DNA of 64,000 nt from Clostridiales bacterium (GCA_022508365.1 JAFLVH010000002.1:1-64000); one strand, 5' to 3'; numbered from the stretch's first letter, positions 1-8,694 are shown. Numbers and translations: made by a program. The notes: generated by a model from the sequence alone, not told the origin.

Positions 1-485
1 GGGCGCATGCCGGACACGGCAACGCCGACGGTAAGCCCGAGAAAGCGGTGAATCTTGCCCATCCACTCGGCGTCACGGCGCGCAAGGTAATCGTTGACTG
101 TGACAACGTGCACGCCCTTGCCCGTCAGCGCGTTAAGATATGCAGGCAGAGTGGAAACAAGCGTTTTACCCTCACCTGTGCGCATCTCGGCAATTCGCCC
201 CTGATGGAGCGCTATGCCGCCCATTATCTGAACTTTAAAGTGCTGCATGTTAAGAACGCGCTTGCCCGCCTCGCGCACTACTGCAAACGCCTCGGGCAAA
301 AGATCGTCAAGCGTCTCGAAGTTTTCGTTGTAACGCTTTTTAAACTGCTCGGTCATGCCGCGCAACTCATCGTCGGACATCGCAGCAAACTTCGACTCGA
401 GCGCAAGCACCTGTTCCGCCTTGGCAGAAAGCCGCTTAACGTTGCGACGGTTATCGCTGCCTGTAATAAAAGAAATAAGACCCAT
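1..485 (-). CDS. secA: SecA preprotein translocase ATPase, N-terminal part (cut by window edge)
   Basis: The minus-strand frame opens at ATG 485 and runs off the left edge, leaving about 161 residues. SecA is the ATPase that pushes preproteins through SecYEG. The start [10 protein letters not shown], the Walker A motif MRTGEGKT (residues 101-108) and the following [16 protein letters not shown] are diagnostic. GAGGT lies about 5 nt upstream of the ATG. The probable leader contains a small inverted repeat (CTATAAG/CTTATAG, about 500-525). The missing part would hold most of the motor, the cross-linking domain and the C-terminal linker. The identification is near certain. Confidence 0.97.
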   Translation of the reverse strand, partial: MGLISFITGSDNRRNVKRLSAKAEQVLALESKFAAMSDDELRGMTEQFKKRYNENFETLDDLLPEAFAVVREAGKRVLNMQHFKVQIMGGIALHQGRIAEMRTGEGKTLVSTLPAYLNALTGKGVHVVTVNDYLARRDAEWMGKIHRFLGLTVGVAVSGMR

Positions 486-592
486 ATCTACCTCGCTATG
501 CTATAAGAGAAAAAATCTTATAGGCACGCAAAAAATGTGAACGCATTATACGCCACATAAATTCTACCATAAACCAAAGATAAAATCAAGTA

Positions 593-627
593 AATTCGGA
601 ATTATGAATTCGGAATTCGGAATTATT
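593..627. repeat. Heptameric degenerate tandem repeat
   Basis: Five units of exactly 7 bases of the form AATTCGG/AATTATG follow each other here, between secA and the terminator of the surface-protein module. This is one member of a family found throughout the window. Apart from this repeat and the terminator at 692-720, I see no gene in 486-873. Confidence 0.8.
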
Positions 628-691
628 TTGTAGAAAACAATCGCCGCTTGCGACATGTTCTAAACTATGCATTTATAATTCTACAATAAAA

Positions 692-720
692 CAACACGGC
701 CGCGGAAAGCGACCGTGTTG
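692..720 (-). terminator. Terminator of the surface-protein module
   Basis: Stem CAACACGG-C-CGC / GCG-A-CCGTGTTG with a GGAAA loop. On the minus strand it is followed by a T-rich tract. It lies about 150 nt downstream of the last small surface-protein gene, with no gene between. Confidence 0.75.
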
Positions 721-873
721 TGATTGTGTGCGCACGCAGGGACATAAGCGCATATTTACGCTGTTACGCCATACGGCGCAAACAAGCAATATTCTTTTAG
801 TTTATACCTTTATGTAACGGTATCACGGATTGGAGTAAGAAAGGTTTATGTTTGACTTTATGAGCTGTGATAA

Positions 874-1419
874 TTAGTCGGCGAGTTCGGCAGAGACCGT
901 AATTTCGTAATCCTGATTCATTTCCGCAACAGCCGCCGCGCCCTTAGCATCGGAAACTAAAATAATGTTAATTGTAACAGTGCCCGATGATGCAAGAGCC
1001 GCTAATTCCACAGAACCTGTAAATGCCGTCCAACCGGAAGGAGTGCCTGTTCCGGTAGGCGTAGAAACACTGGCACCAATTTGATAATAAAGCGGGAGGT
1101 CTTCGCCGTCTGTCAACTCCATCGAGAAAGTATAGGTGCTCGCGGGTGCTCCTCCAGTATATGTCACAGTGTATGTGTGCATTAGCGCCATTGAGGCTTC
1201 CAGATAACCAAATTCTTGGTTATACGGCACTAAAGCTTTTTCAGCATTTTCAGGTGCAAATGCTAATGTACCTGCAGTTGTTGTGATTGAGCCGGTAGTA
1301 CCAGAACCGGTAGCATCCGATACATCACCTGCTTCCCACGCTGCAAACGAGACCGCGCCAATGCCGGCAATAGCGGCAACAGAAGCCGCAATTACAAGAG
1401 ACTTAATAGTCTTTTTCAT
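874..1419 (-). CDS. TasA/camelysin-like exported subunit 1 with SipW-type signal
   Basis: A 181-residue exported protein. Residues 1-25 form a short positive start and hydrophobic helix ending GIGAVSFAAWEAG, the class of signal processed by SipW-type peptidases. The rest is Gly/Ser/Thr-rich with alternating hydrophobic residues, as expected for a beta-sandwich. It has no anchor, LPXTG or cysteines. The start and general layout match the genes at 1553-2074 and 2176-2712, so the three are paralogues. An AAAGGAG ribosome site lies 11 nt before the ATG. By analogy with TasA of Bacillus it may form fibres or matrix. The export class is clear; the fibre role is inference. Confidence 0.75.
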   Translation of the reverse strand: MKKTIKSLVIAASVAAIAGIGAVSFAAWEAGDVSDATGSGTTGSITTTAGTLAFAPENAEKALVPYNQEFGYLEASMALMHTYTVTYTGGAPASTYTFSMELTDGEDLPLYYQIGASVSTPTGTGTPSGWTAFTGSVELAALASSGTVTINIILVSDAKGAAAVAEMNQDYEITVSAELAD

Positions 1420-1552
1420 AATTTTGTTTTCTCCTTTAAATAATTTTTTGATTATATTATTTTTACATTTCGATACCCTGCTATCAAAATGGAAAAATCA
1501 ATGAATTGTTTAGATTCCCCGACTACGCTTGAAATGTCAAAAGATTAACAAA

Positions 1553-2074
1553 TTATGCATTAGTTGCCGATGCGGAGAATGTCAATTTGATTTGGCCACC
1601 CATCATATCATAATTAGTGGCACCTTCACCATTTGTAAAGAAAACATAAATAGTAGCTGAACCACTTGACAAAGTGATTTCCTGTGCTGTTGCAATATCT
1701 TGTTTGGAAGAAGGCGCTGCGCCATTAGGCTGTTGTGTGGAATAATAAATTACACCATCGCCAATTGCTTTACCGCTGCTGCCAGCCTCATACTCTCCTT
1801 TTAACGTAACAGTTTGATCGCCATTACCCTCAACAGTTACAGTAAAAGTCCAATAAGTGGTATAAGAGCCGCCCTGGTCAACCGGATACAATGCACTTAA
1901 GCCTGAGTCAGGAGAAACCGACAATGAACCTATAGTGTTAATTGACCCGGTATTACCTGTAACGGTTTTGTCGGCTACTGAGCCTGCACTCCATGCCGCA
2001 TAAGATACTGCGCCCACGCCTACTACTGCGGCTACTGCCGATGCTGTGATTAATGCTTTGACTGCTTTTTTCAT
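1553..2074 (-). CDS. TasA/camelysin-like exported subunit 2 with SipW-type signal
   Basis: A 173-residue paralogue of its neighbours. The signal helix ends GVGAVSYAAWSAG, followed by a conserved stretch with GNTGSINTIGSL and a Thr/Ser/Gly-rich beta body ending KLTFSASATNA. The ribosome site AAAGGAG is 10 nt before the ATG and its flanks resemble those of subunit 1, which suggests tandem duplication including the leader. The intergenic DNA upstream has a GGGCA/TGCCC hairpin near 2125-2145 but no clear promoter, so it is probably on the same transcript. Its function as a matrix or surface-fibre subunit is inferred from the family and from the linked signal peptidase. Confidence 0.75.
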   Translation of the reverse strand: MKKAVKALITASAVAAVVGVGAVSYAAWSAGSVADKTVTGNTGSINTIGSLSVSPDSGLSALYPVDQGGSYTTYWTFTVTVEGNGDQTVTLKGEYEAGSSGKAIGDGVIYYSTQQPNGAAPSSKQDIATAQEITLSSGSATIYVFFTNGEGATNYDMMGGQIKLTFSASATNA

Positions 2075-2175
2075 GATTTGTTTTCTCCTTTAAGAAAATT
2101 TTTTTAATTTTTTATTTTATTGGGCATCTGTGCCCATTAAAACCGTTGTGTGTAATCGCTTGCGCGACATTGAGA

Positions 2176-2712
2176 TTACGATGCATTAGCGGTGAACGTG
2201 AGCGATATGTCTTTATTCATGGCACTTGCGCTGTATGCCACCATACATACATACACGGTAGCCGAGCCGTTATTGAGAGTGATGTTTGACGTATCTATCG
2301 TCTCGGGTAGCCGCGTGCCAGGGCTTGCCGCCGTAGGTGCCGTATCCCCCACCTTGTAGTAGAGTTGTGCTACTTTGGCGTCGCAATCCATCGTGCCTTC
2401 CAATTTAACGAATACATCCCCCACGCTGCCGGTGAGCGAAACAGTAAACTGCCAATACTTGGTGCCGGTCACGTCGTTGTTGTCAATGGGGAGCAGGCTG
2501 TCCATCACTATATCTTTGGTTGTTGACGAACCCGACCCGCCTTTTTCAACCGTAACAGAAACATCTCCGACGGTGTTAATCATTCCTGTAGGGCCTTCAG
2601 CTGTAGCCGTGGAAGAACCACCGGCAGTCCACAAGGCATAAGACACTGCACCCACTCCGAATACAGCGGCTACTGCCGACGCGGCTATTAACATTTTGAC
2701 TGCCTTTTTCAA
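2176..2712 (-). CDS. TasA/camelysin-like exported subunit 3 with SipW-type signal (TTG start)
   Basis: A 178-residue paralogue. It begins MKKAVKMLIAASAVAAV, ends its signal with GVGAVSYALWTAG, and the body closes KDISLTFTANAS. The initiation codon is TTG at 2712. The alignment of its first residues with the two neighbouring paralogues and the AAAGGAG site 11 nt upstream fix this start; no ATG lies nearby in frame. Weaker initiation could lower its amount relative to subunits 1 and 2. It has one body cysteine in CDAKV and one in VCMV. The structural role is inferred. Confidence 0.72.
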   Translation of the reverse strand: MKKAVKMLIAASAVAAVFGVGAVSYALWTAGGSSTATAEGPTGMINTVGDVSVTVEKGGSGSSTTKDIVMDSLLPIDNNDVTGTKYWQFTVSLTGSVGDVFVKLEGTMDCDAKVAQLYYKVGDTAPTAASPGTRLPETIDTSNITLNNGSATVYVCMVAYSASAMNKDISLTFTANAS

Positions 2713-2792
2713 GATTGCCGAAGCTCCTTTAGAGAATAATTACTTGTTGTTGTCTTGCTGTTGTTTACCGTCTACTCGCCCGACGAGGATTA

Positions 2793-5700
2793 CTACCAAG
2801 AGAAAGTACTATTAATGGCAAGCCAGTAGTATGTATCATTGTATTTGTACCCATTAAGAGCTTTACTACTACTTGCAGTTTGGGATGCGATTGTACAAGA
2901 TAAGTTTCCGGTTTGTCCGGTGTTCCAAGCAGTTCCTCCAGTAAAGATTGCGCCAAATGTTTGCTGTCCAACTGTTGATGAACTACCCAATGACCCGACA
3001 CCACCATAATCGTAACCATTGGTATTGAATAGATAGATACCTTGTGCACCAAAAACATAGAGTGTAGTAGAGTATGATGTGCCACTACGCGTAATCGTGT
3101 GCGTCTTATAAGAAGAATTATTGCCCTTAATATTGGAAGCTAAATTGCTAATCGCGACAGAGTAAGAATATATTTTGTATCCGTATGTTGCGTCAAGAGT
3201 TGGCGTTAGGTTACTTAACACTATATCATTAGTCTGCAAATCGCCTATTCGTACTATCATTCTGTCAACATCACCAAACGAAACACTCGATTTTACCAAG
3301 CCGGTGTTATTGCCATATCTTACATACGGGTCACTATCCCAAGCGGTAACTGCATTGTCTGTTGACAGGTTCCATAAATGCAATTTGAAAGTAGAATAAT
3401 TATAAGAGGTAGCACCAGTAAGTTTTATCCAGACGACGCCATCATTTGCAACCGCCATCAACGAGCCTTCCGTCGAGTTAGATGTTACGGTGGCCTGCAA
3501 ATCTTTTACGTGCTTGTAAACAACATAGAGGTTGTTGCCACTACGATAGAAAGTATAGTAACCGGATTTTACGACAGTGACGGTATTTGAGCTCACTGTT
3601 AAGAACGAGTTCAAGCCGGACGAAACGCCGTTAATGCTTTGCAAGCTGATAGTTTGCACTGTCGCAGAATTGCCATAGTAAATTCTGAACTGCAGATCCG
3701 CTTGCAGATATAGATTTTTAAGCTCATACTGACTATTGACATAGCTCATTGCAAATCCGTCGTCGGTATAAACGAACGAGTTATCGCTTCTATACGACAC
3801 AACAACACGATATACTCCGGTATTAGTGGTGTTAGCATTTTGAGTCCAGCCGTCGTCTATGTTACCAGTCATTGTGGCATCTAAGCACCAGGAAGTAGGA
3901 CTACTTACACTCTGTTTAAGGACAAACTTATACGTAGCATTGACCGTTGCCGTCAGTGTAGCACCGCCGCTCTGTTTCAATCGACTGCTAATGTTAATCG
4001 CAGGATAGCTGCCGATAGCGGTGTATGTTATATCTGCCTTATCTGAATCAATGAACTTAAGAGTTTCTCCTGCCGTAAGCGAAATGTTTGTGAGCTCATA
4101 TTGAACAACTGTAGCGTCGGATTGCGTAGTCGACTTAGTGAAAGCGATTGACGCTCCTTTGTAAACCAATTGAGGCGGATCCGGCTCTTTTGCCTCTTCA
4201 TAATGTGCTATCAGTGTGACATCACTTGTAATATTTTGATTATTGTACTTGGCGCCGTTGTAATACCAGCAATCAAAAGTATAACCGGTTTGGTTAGGCG
4301 TAGGCGCATTGTCCGCACTAAGTACAGACTCGGGTATAGGAGTACCGTCCGGAACTAATGTTGTATGCTCGGTAGTGCCGTCCGACCAGGCGCCGTCGCC
4401 GGCGTTGAGCGTGACGGTGTGGATATCGCTTGCATAGCTTATAATAAGGTCGTCAATTAAGAAGTTGGAAGGCGCAAGCGCATACCATCCATTAGCATTG
4501 GTTATATTAGAGGGTTTGTTAGCATCCGTATATTGCGCCGGTGTTTTTGTTTTGTCTTTAATATTTACATACCATACGCTATTACCTGATTTATAAGGAA
4601 CGGCATTACCTCTGAGTATGAATGTATACTCACCGTCCTTGGGAATATAAATATTCATATCCGCTAAGCCGGATACTGCGGCATTAACGTTGAAATACGG
4701 TGTATTACTGTCGTACAAACCGGCAGGAGCGGTAATATTTTTGGGCACAAAGTATGCGGTTTTCGCTTTGTTCCCATCCTGCTGGCGCTCACCGGTACTG
4801 TCAAGCATATAAGGCTTTACGATAGTGCCTGCCGTCAAGCTGACGGTAAGCGAGTACTCTATCGGCTTGTTCGGATAGTATACGCCGTCAGGGTCGGTAG
4901 AGACGTCTCCGGCACCTGTGATTACGGGCGTACCTTCCATCTTAAGCGTTCTGCGCGGGTCCCACGTCCAAACGCCGTTGACAAGTCCGCCCATGTAAAA
5001 GCCCCAAGCCGAACCGTAACCCTGCTCGTAGCGCTGCCAATGGTTTATGTTGCTGGCGGTGGCCTTTAGGTAGAATGTACCTGCATTGCCTTGAGTTACG
5101 ATAGTTATATCCAATGCAAAATACTGCTCTTCATAATCGCCGAAGAACAACACGCAGTACATTCCGTCCTCATAGTACTCGTCGACATAATGACTATCGT
5201 TTGTGCCCGAAAGATTTCTGGGTATGTAGTTGATGCCGCTGAGAGTCGTCGCAGAGCCGTACAATTTAGGCGCACTGACTTCGCCGTCCGACGGATTGCC
5301 GTCCTCGTCCGTGGCCGTACGGGAAACGTCAAAGCTGACAAGCGGAGTGTTGTTGTTAGTAATAGGATTGCCTGAAGCGTCCACAATCTGGAATATCAAA
5401 AAGCATATTGTGTTGTCACTGGTCGTGTATTCCGAGCTTGCTCGTGACACGGCAACATAAGTCGTATATGTATAATTAGTGCCGTTATTGGTGGCATACA
5501 TAGTAGCAGCATTTCGAATAGCCTTGTCATCATTGGTGCTTTGTTTTGATCCGTCAAACGAAGTCGAGCCAAACGCAACCGGTTCCGCAAGCTTTTTAGG
5601 ATAATATTTTCCACCGGATTCGAGTGTTACTGTATTTTCTTCGTCGGGCATATATAAACCAAGACTCAAATCGTATGTCTGATTGCTCCAAGTCGATGAA

Positions 5701-6539
5701 CTGGCAAAAATTACTCTTGTGGTAGTGGCTTTGCCCACAACAATGGTTTTCCCGTTTGCCGAAGAATAAAGCGTGGGAGTTCCGGAACTGGTGATTCCAC
5801 TTCCATTGATAGTGCCGTCTGTAGTTTGATATCCAGATGTAGAATAATACACTGTATCCTTATTATCACTGTTCTTTTCGAAAATAAAAATATAAGGCGT
5901 GTAATTACTGCTGTAAATATTTAAAGTTCTGACAACCGAATCACCGCTAAACTGCACTTTGAACGAATATTTTGTTCCTGTGGTACTGGGAGCAGTATAT
6001 GAGGATGAATATTCGACATACATCGAATTATATTCATACTGATAATGAAAAGCATAGTAACCGGTAGCAGTCACCTTACCTGTACCGGCGGTCTCACTGA
6101 CTATCGAAAACTGTGATGCGTTGCCAACTGTATATGTATCTTTGTACAAAGTCTTTAGAGGTGTTGCACCATTATATATTTGAAAAACTGTATTCGCTTG
6201 TAAATATACAGTATATAATGTTACTTCTTTGTTATTTGATTTAGGGGTTGGACTTTCTACCATCTTATAGTAGTCGGACATATCATTGGCTTTTCGTATT
6301 TGCAAATAATATGCTCCGCTTTCCAAAGTGGGCATTATTATATTACTGCTGCCATTATTATAGACTTGCTGCGGATAGCTGACATAGAACTGATCGGAAC
6401 TGCTATCTGTGACTTCTACTTCGGCACTTTCGGTTGAAGTCCACTTTGCCCAAGACACGGAAAAAGCGGCGATACTTAGCAGTATCGCGCACGCAAACAT
6501 CGCAAATATAACAAATCTAAAACGATGTGTCCGCTGCAT
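2793..6539 (-). CDS. Large exported surface protein with SipW-type signal and one InlB-type repeat
   Basis: A 1248-residue protein. Its N-terminus has a hydrophobic helix ending AAFSVSWAKWTST, the same S-aromatic-A-x-W motif as the three small proteins downstream, so it is probably also cut by the neighbouring SipW-type peptidase. A single InlB B-repeat-like unit (GYTFDCWYYNGAKYNNQNI) lies near residues 715-790. Two copies of a module of the type YLQA..F.IY.G...GYYtF.....YV.Y are seen, near residues 110-180 and 980-1070. The body is Tyr/Ser/Thr/Asn-rich and beta-like, with no LPXTG or C-terminal membrane helix. GAGGG precedes the ATG by 4 nt. It could be the adhesive or capping partner of the small subunits; this is inference. 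Confidence 0.72.
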   Translation of the reverse strand: MQRTHRFRFVIFAMFACAILLSIAAFSVSWAKWTSTESAEVEVTDSSSDQFYVSYPQQVYNNGSSNIIMPTLESGAYYLQIRKANDMSDYYKMVESPTPKSNNKEVTLYTVYLQANTVFQIYNGATPLKTLYKDTYTVGNASQFSIVSETAGTGKVTATGYYAFHYQYEYNSMYVEYSSSYTAPSTTGTKYSFKVQFSGDSVVRTLNIYSSNYTPYIFIFEKNSDNKDTVYYSTSGYQTTDGTINGSGITSSGTPTLYSSANGKTIVVGKATTTRVIFASSSTWSNQTYDLSLGLYMPDEENTVTLESGGKYYPKKLAEPVAFGSTSFDGSKQSTNDDKAIRNAATMYATNNGTNYTYTTYVAVSRASSEYTTSDNTICFLIFQIVDASGNPITNNNTPLVSFDVSRTATDEDGNPSDGEVSAPKLYGSATTLSGINYIPRNLSGTNDSHYVDEYYEDGMYCVLFFGDYEEQYFALDITIVTQGNAGTFYLKATASNINHWQRYEQGYGSAWGFYMGGLVNGVWTWDPRRTLKMEGTPVITGAGDVSTDPDGVYYPNKPIEYSLTVSLTAGTIVKPYMLDSTGERQQDGNKAKTAYFVPKNITAPAGLYDSNTPYFNVNAAVSGLADMNIYIPKDGEYTFILRGNAVPYKSGNSVWYVNIKDKTKTPAQYTDANKPSNITNANGWYALAPSNFLIDDLIISYASDIHTVTLNAGDGAWSDGTTEHTTLVPDGTPIPESVLSADNAPTPNQTGYTFDCWYYNGAKYNNQNITSDVTLIAHYEEAKEPDPPQLVYKGASIAFTKSTTQSDATVVQYELTNISLTAGETLKFIDSDKADITYTAIGSYPAINISSRLKQSGGATLTATVNATYKFVLKQSVSSPTSWCLDATMTGNIDDGWTQNANTTNTGVYRVVVSYRSDNSFVYTDDGFAMSYVNSQYELKNLYLQADLQFRIYYGNSATVQTISLQSINGVSSGLNSFLTVSSNTVTVVKSGYYTFYRSGNNLYVVYKHVKDLQATVTSNSTEGSLMAVANDGVVWIKLTGATSYNYSTFKLHLWNLSTDNAVTAWDSDPYVRYGNNTGLVKSSVSFGDVDRMIVRIGDLQTNDIVLSNLTPTLDATYGYKIYSYSVAISNLASNIKGNNSSYKTHTITRSGTSYSTTLYVFGAQGIYLFNTNGYDYGGVGSLGSSSTVGQQTFGAIFTGGTAWNTGQTGNLSCTIASQTASSSKALNGYKYNDTYYWLAINSTFSW

Positions 6540-6580
6540 TTTCCCTCTATGCTACTCCCATCATACTTAGATGTATGGTA

Positions 6581-6609
6581 AGTATAGCAAATATGTGTAT
6601 ACATGTCAA
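6581..6609 (-). promoter_or_regulatory. Promoter of the large surface protein
   Basis: TTGACA (6609-6604), 17-nt spacer, TATACT (6586-6581). The -35 box lies inside one arm of the inverted repeat at 6605-6653. The transcript would have a leader of about 35 nt. Confidence 0.8.
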
Positions 6610-6653
6610 TACCCTGTGAAAATTTTTTTAGAAAATTTCCACAGGGTATTGAC
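6605..6653. repeat. 49-bp inverted repeat overlapping a -35 box
   Basis: The arms begin GTCAATACCCTGTG and end CACAGGGTATTGAC and match over about 24 positions with two mismatches. An A/T-rich centre separates them. It can serve as the sipW-like gene's terminator, and its left arm supplies the -35 hexamer of the next gene. Confidence 0.8.
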
Positions 6654-6674
6654 AATTAAGAATTATGAATTAAC
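6654..6674. repeat. Heptameric repeat containing a stop codon
   Basis: Three 7-base units of the form AATTAAG/AATTATG/AATTAAC. The TAA stop of the signal peptidase gene (6670-6672) is inside the third unit. Confidence 0.75.
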
Positions 6675-8349
6675 TTAGTCTGTTGAGTATCTTTCTGTCG
6701 GCCTCTATGCGCTGCAGCTGACGGATAGAGCTTTCGCGGGCTCTGGCAAGCTTTTGCTCGTTTAGATACAATTCCCTGTCCTCGGGTGTGAGCGAATTTA
6801 GAAAAGCTTCAAGCTCTTGCTTTCTGCGTTCCGCAGCCGCCTTGCGCTTGGCTTTCTGCTCGTCCGTGAGCGGCTTTCTTTCGCGCTTTTTAGGCGGATT
6901 CATGGATTTGTATTCCGCCACCTTGAGCTGCTCCTCCGCAGTGAGCGGCGAAGTCTCGCTAAGCAAGGTCCTAAGCCGCGCCACGCGCCTTAGCTCTTTT
7001 TCCAGCATCATCTCGCGATAGCGCAAGTATGCTCGATGCTTTTGCTCGCCGTCCTCGTCCGGCTTTGTCGTGGCAGCCTGGCCGAGCTGTTTGGGCGTCT
7101 CGGGCGTAGATGACGGCAACGCCTGCTGACCCTGCGCTTGCGCTCCGCTGCCGGTCAAAAGTTCCTGCGGGCCGAGCTTTACGTTCGGCTGAGGCAGTTC
7201 CGGATATTCCACGTTCTTCTCCAGCGGCTGACCCTCGAAAAATTCGGGAACCGCCGGCATGCTCGTTATGCCAATCGCCTCTATATTAGGCGCTATGTCC
7301 GAATTGATCCTAACGCCCTGCTGACACAATATTATGCCGTCCCGAGTATTGACGGGTGTCAACAATATGTTCTTGCCGCCAGACATAGTCGTAAGCACCA
7401 GCGTTTGCCCGTCCTCCGCCTGTCTGAGCGTAGCGCCTGCTGCAAGCGCCGCCGCAAGCGATCCCGGGGTATCCGGCGCGGGCAGACTGTCCAGCATTGC
7501 CGCGGTCTCCGGCGTTTGCGGCAACTCCAGACTGGATGCGCGAATAAACGCGTTAAGCCGTTCCACCAGTTCCTTGTTTTCGGCATGTGTCTTGGGCTCT
7601 TCCGTTACCATACCCAATACGTCCATGACCGCCGTAATCTCGTGAACGTTATCGTACCTTAAACTTACGTTGCCCAAAGCCTCGTTGCTCTTTTTGAGCG
7701 CGGCGGTCTCCAATGCTTTGCGTTGTTCAGTGTTGTTTATGTAGCGTATGATTATCCACGCCACAACCACTATGAACAATGCGAATATCAGCACGCTCGC
7801 GCCTATCGACGATGCGAAAAACCCGAACAGCGCGCCGAAAAATCCCGCCTTTTTACCTGTGTATATACCTACAACGTCGTCCCACGTCGGCTTGACTCCG
7901 TCCACGCCTGCCGCATTGTCGCCGCGCGTCGTGAACACAGTTTTGCCGTTCTCCGTAGATATGGCGACTACGCGGTGAGTCAACAGAATGGTCTCTCCAT
8001 TCGCGTTTTTCGCCTTGAACGTGATTATCGTTCCGTCCTTGGCGTCTTGAGAGCTGCTCGCCTTAATCGCTTTTACGTCCGTCGGCTTTTTGCCCACGAT
8101 CATGCTTCCCTTGGGTATAGTAGGCTCCATGGAATCCGACACTATCGAAAACAACCGATAGTCGCCAAACGTCGTGTAGTAGTTGTCCATGAACATAGAC
8201 AGCACAGCGTTGAGTATGAGCACAACCAAAATTACGACCAGCAAAACTACGCCGGCTATGCTGAAACCACGCTTCAACTTACTACGTTTTTTTGTAGGCT
8301 GCTGCGCGGCAACCTCCCCCGTTTCGTTCTGTTGCACTTCATTTTCCAT
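6670..8349 (-). CDS. ER/SipW-type signal peptidase I with long charged C-terminal extension
   Basis: A 559-residue membrane serine peptidase (S26B/SipW class). Helix 1 spans residues about 30-54. The nucleophile is S73 in SDSMEPTIPKG, and the partner is H125 in LLTHRVV rather than the lysine of ordinary SPase I. The box TRGDN (141-145) completes the fold. A second helix covers about 176-202. SipW itself is about 190 residues, so the further 350 residues, Lys/Arg/Glu-rich and probably helical, are unusual. It lies upstream of four proteins with SipW-type signals, its likely substrates. The ATG at 8349 is chosen over an upstream TTG at 8388 because that TTG is part of the -35 box. Confidence 0.9.
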   Translation of the reverse strand: MENEVQQNETGEVAAQQPTKKRSKLKRGFSIAGVVLLVVILVVLILNAVLSMFMDNYYTTFGDYRLFSIVSDSMEPTIPKGSMIVGKKPTDVKAIKASSSQDAKDGTIITFKAKNANGETILLTHRVVAISTENGKTVFTTRGDNAAGVDGVKPTWDDVVGIYTGKKAGFFGALFGFFASSIGASVLIFALFIVVVAWIIIRYINNTEQRKALETAALKKSNEALGNVSLRYDNVHEITAVMDVLGMVTEEPKTHAENKELVERLNAFIRASSLELPQTPETAAMLDSLPAPDTPGSLAAALAAGATLRQAEDGQTLVLTTMSGGKNILLTPVNTRDGIILCQQGVRINSDIAPNIEAIGITSMPAVPEFFEGQPLEKNVEYPELPQPNVKLGPQELLTGSGAQAQGQQALPSSTPETPKQLGQAATTKPDEDGEQKHRAYLRYREMMLEKELRRVARLRTLLSETSPLTAEEQLKVAEYKSMNPPKKRERKPLTDEQKAKRKAAAERRKQELEAFLNSLTPEDRELYLNEQKLARARESSIRQLQRIEADRKILNRLS

Positions 8350-8359
8350 AATTGCTAAT

Positions 8360-8388
8360 ATTATACCACCGTTACTATTGTATGTCAA
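8360..8388 (-). promoter_or_regulatory. Consensus promoter, near-leaderless message for the signal peptidase
   Basis: TTGACA (8388-8383), 17 nt, TATAAT (8365-8360). Only 10 nt separate the -10 box from the ATG at 8349 and there is no ribosome site, so the leader would be about 3-4 nt. Confidence 0.85.
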
Positions 8389-8404
8389 TATACATTTTAA
8401 AATT

Positions 8405-8432
8405 AATTCGGAATTCTCAATTCAGAATCATT
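8405..8432. repeat. Heptameric repeat
   Basis: Four 7-base units (AATTCGG, AATTCTC and variants) between the divergent promoters of the signal peptidase and the small acidic protein. Confidence 0.7.
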
Positions 8433-8500
8433 TTGTGTGCATACGCGATATTAATGTTATGCGTTGCGCATTAATTTCAATTAATTGTGCCGTTATTTTC

Positions 8501-8529
8501 TTGCAATGCCGCGCGCTGCGGTGTATAAT
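8501..8529 (+). promoter_or_regulatory. Promoter of the small acidic protein
   Basis: TTGCAA (8501-8506), 17 nt, TATAAT (8524-8529). The ATG at 8536 follows after exactly 6 nt, so the message should start at or next to the ATG. Confidence 0.8.
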
Positions 8530-8535
8530 ACAATT

Positions 8536-8694
8536 ATGACAAACCTTGAGCTTATGAGATTATCGGATAACGCGGACGAGGACGCCTTTGAACAGGAGGA
8601 TTTTCCCGTACTTAAAAAATCCGCCAAGGACGCGTACGACGAGTTTTACGACGACGTTAAACAGCCGTCACGGTATATAAAGGAAGACTGGTAA
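8536..8694 (+). CDS. Small acidic protein, 52 residues, unknown function
   Basis: It starts MTNLELMRLSDNADEDAFEQ and ends PSRYIKEDW. It is rich in Asp and Glu, with no membrane segment or signal. I do not recognise the family. An in-frame ATG further upstream (8485) lies before the promoter and is rejected. The good -35/-10 pair placed 6 nt before the ATG argues that it is a real gene. It is one of only two plus-strand genes in the window and is divergent from the SipW-type peptidase, so it could share regulation with that module. A heptameric repeat starts 3 nt after its stop. Confidence 0.6.
   Translation: MTNLELMRLSDNADEDAFEQEDFPVLKKSAKDAYDEFYDDVKQPSRYIKEDW

Noticed and set aside
1420-1552. 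Separate promoter for the first small exported subunit (TTGACA near 1535-1540)
   Set aside because: No acceptable -10 box lies 16-18 nt downstream, so I do not call it.
6605-6680. Second, plus-strand promoter from the right arm of the inverted repeat
   Set aside because: TTGACA is present at 6649-6654 but no TATAAT-like box follows at 16-18 nt and no plus-strand gene lies downstream.
8349-8388. Upstream TTG start for the signal peptidase
   Set aside because: The TTG is the first triplet of the -35 box TTGACA, so it cannot be in the message.
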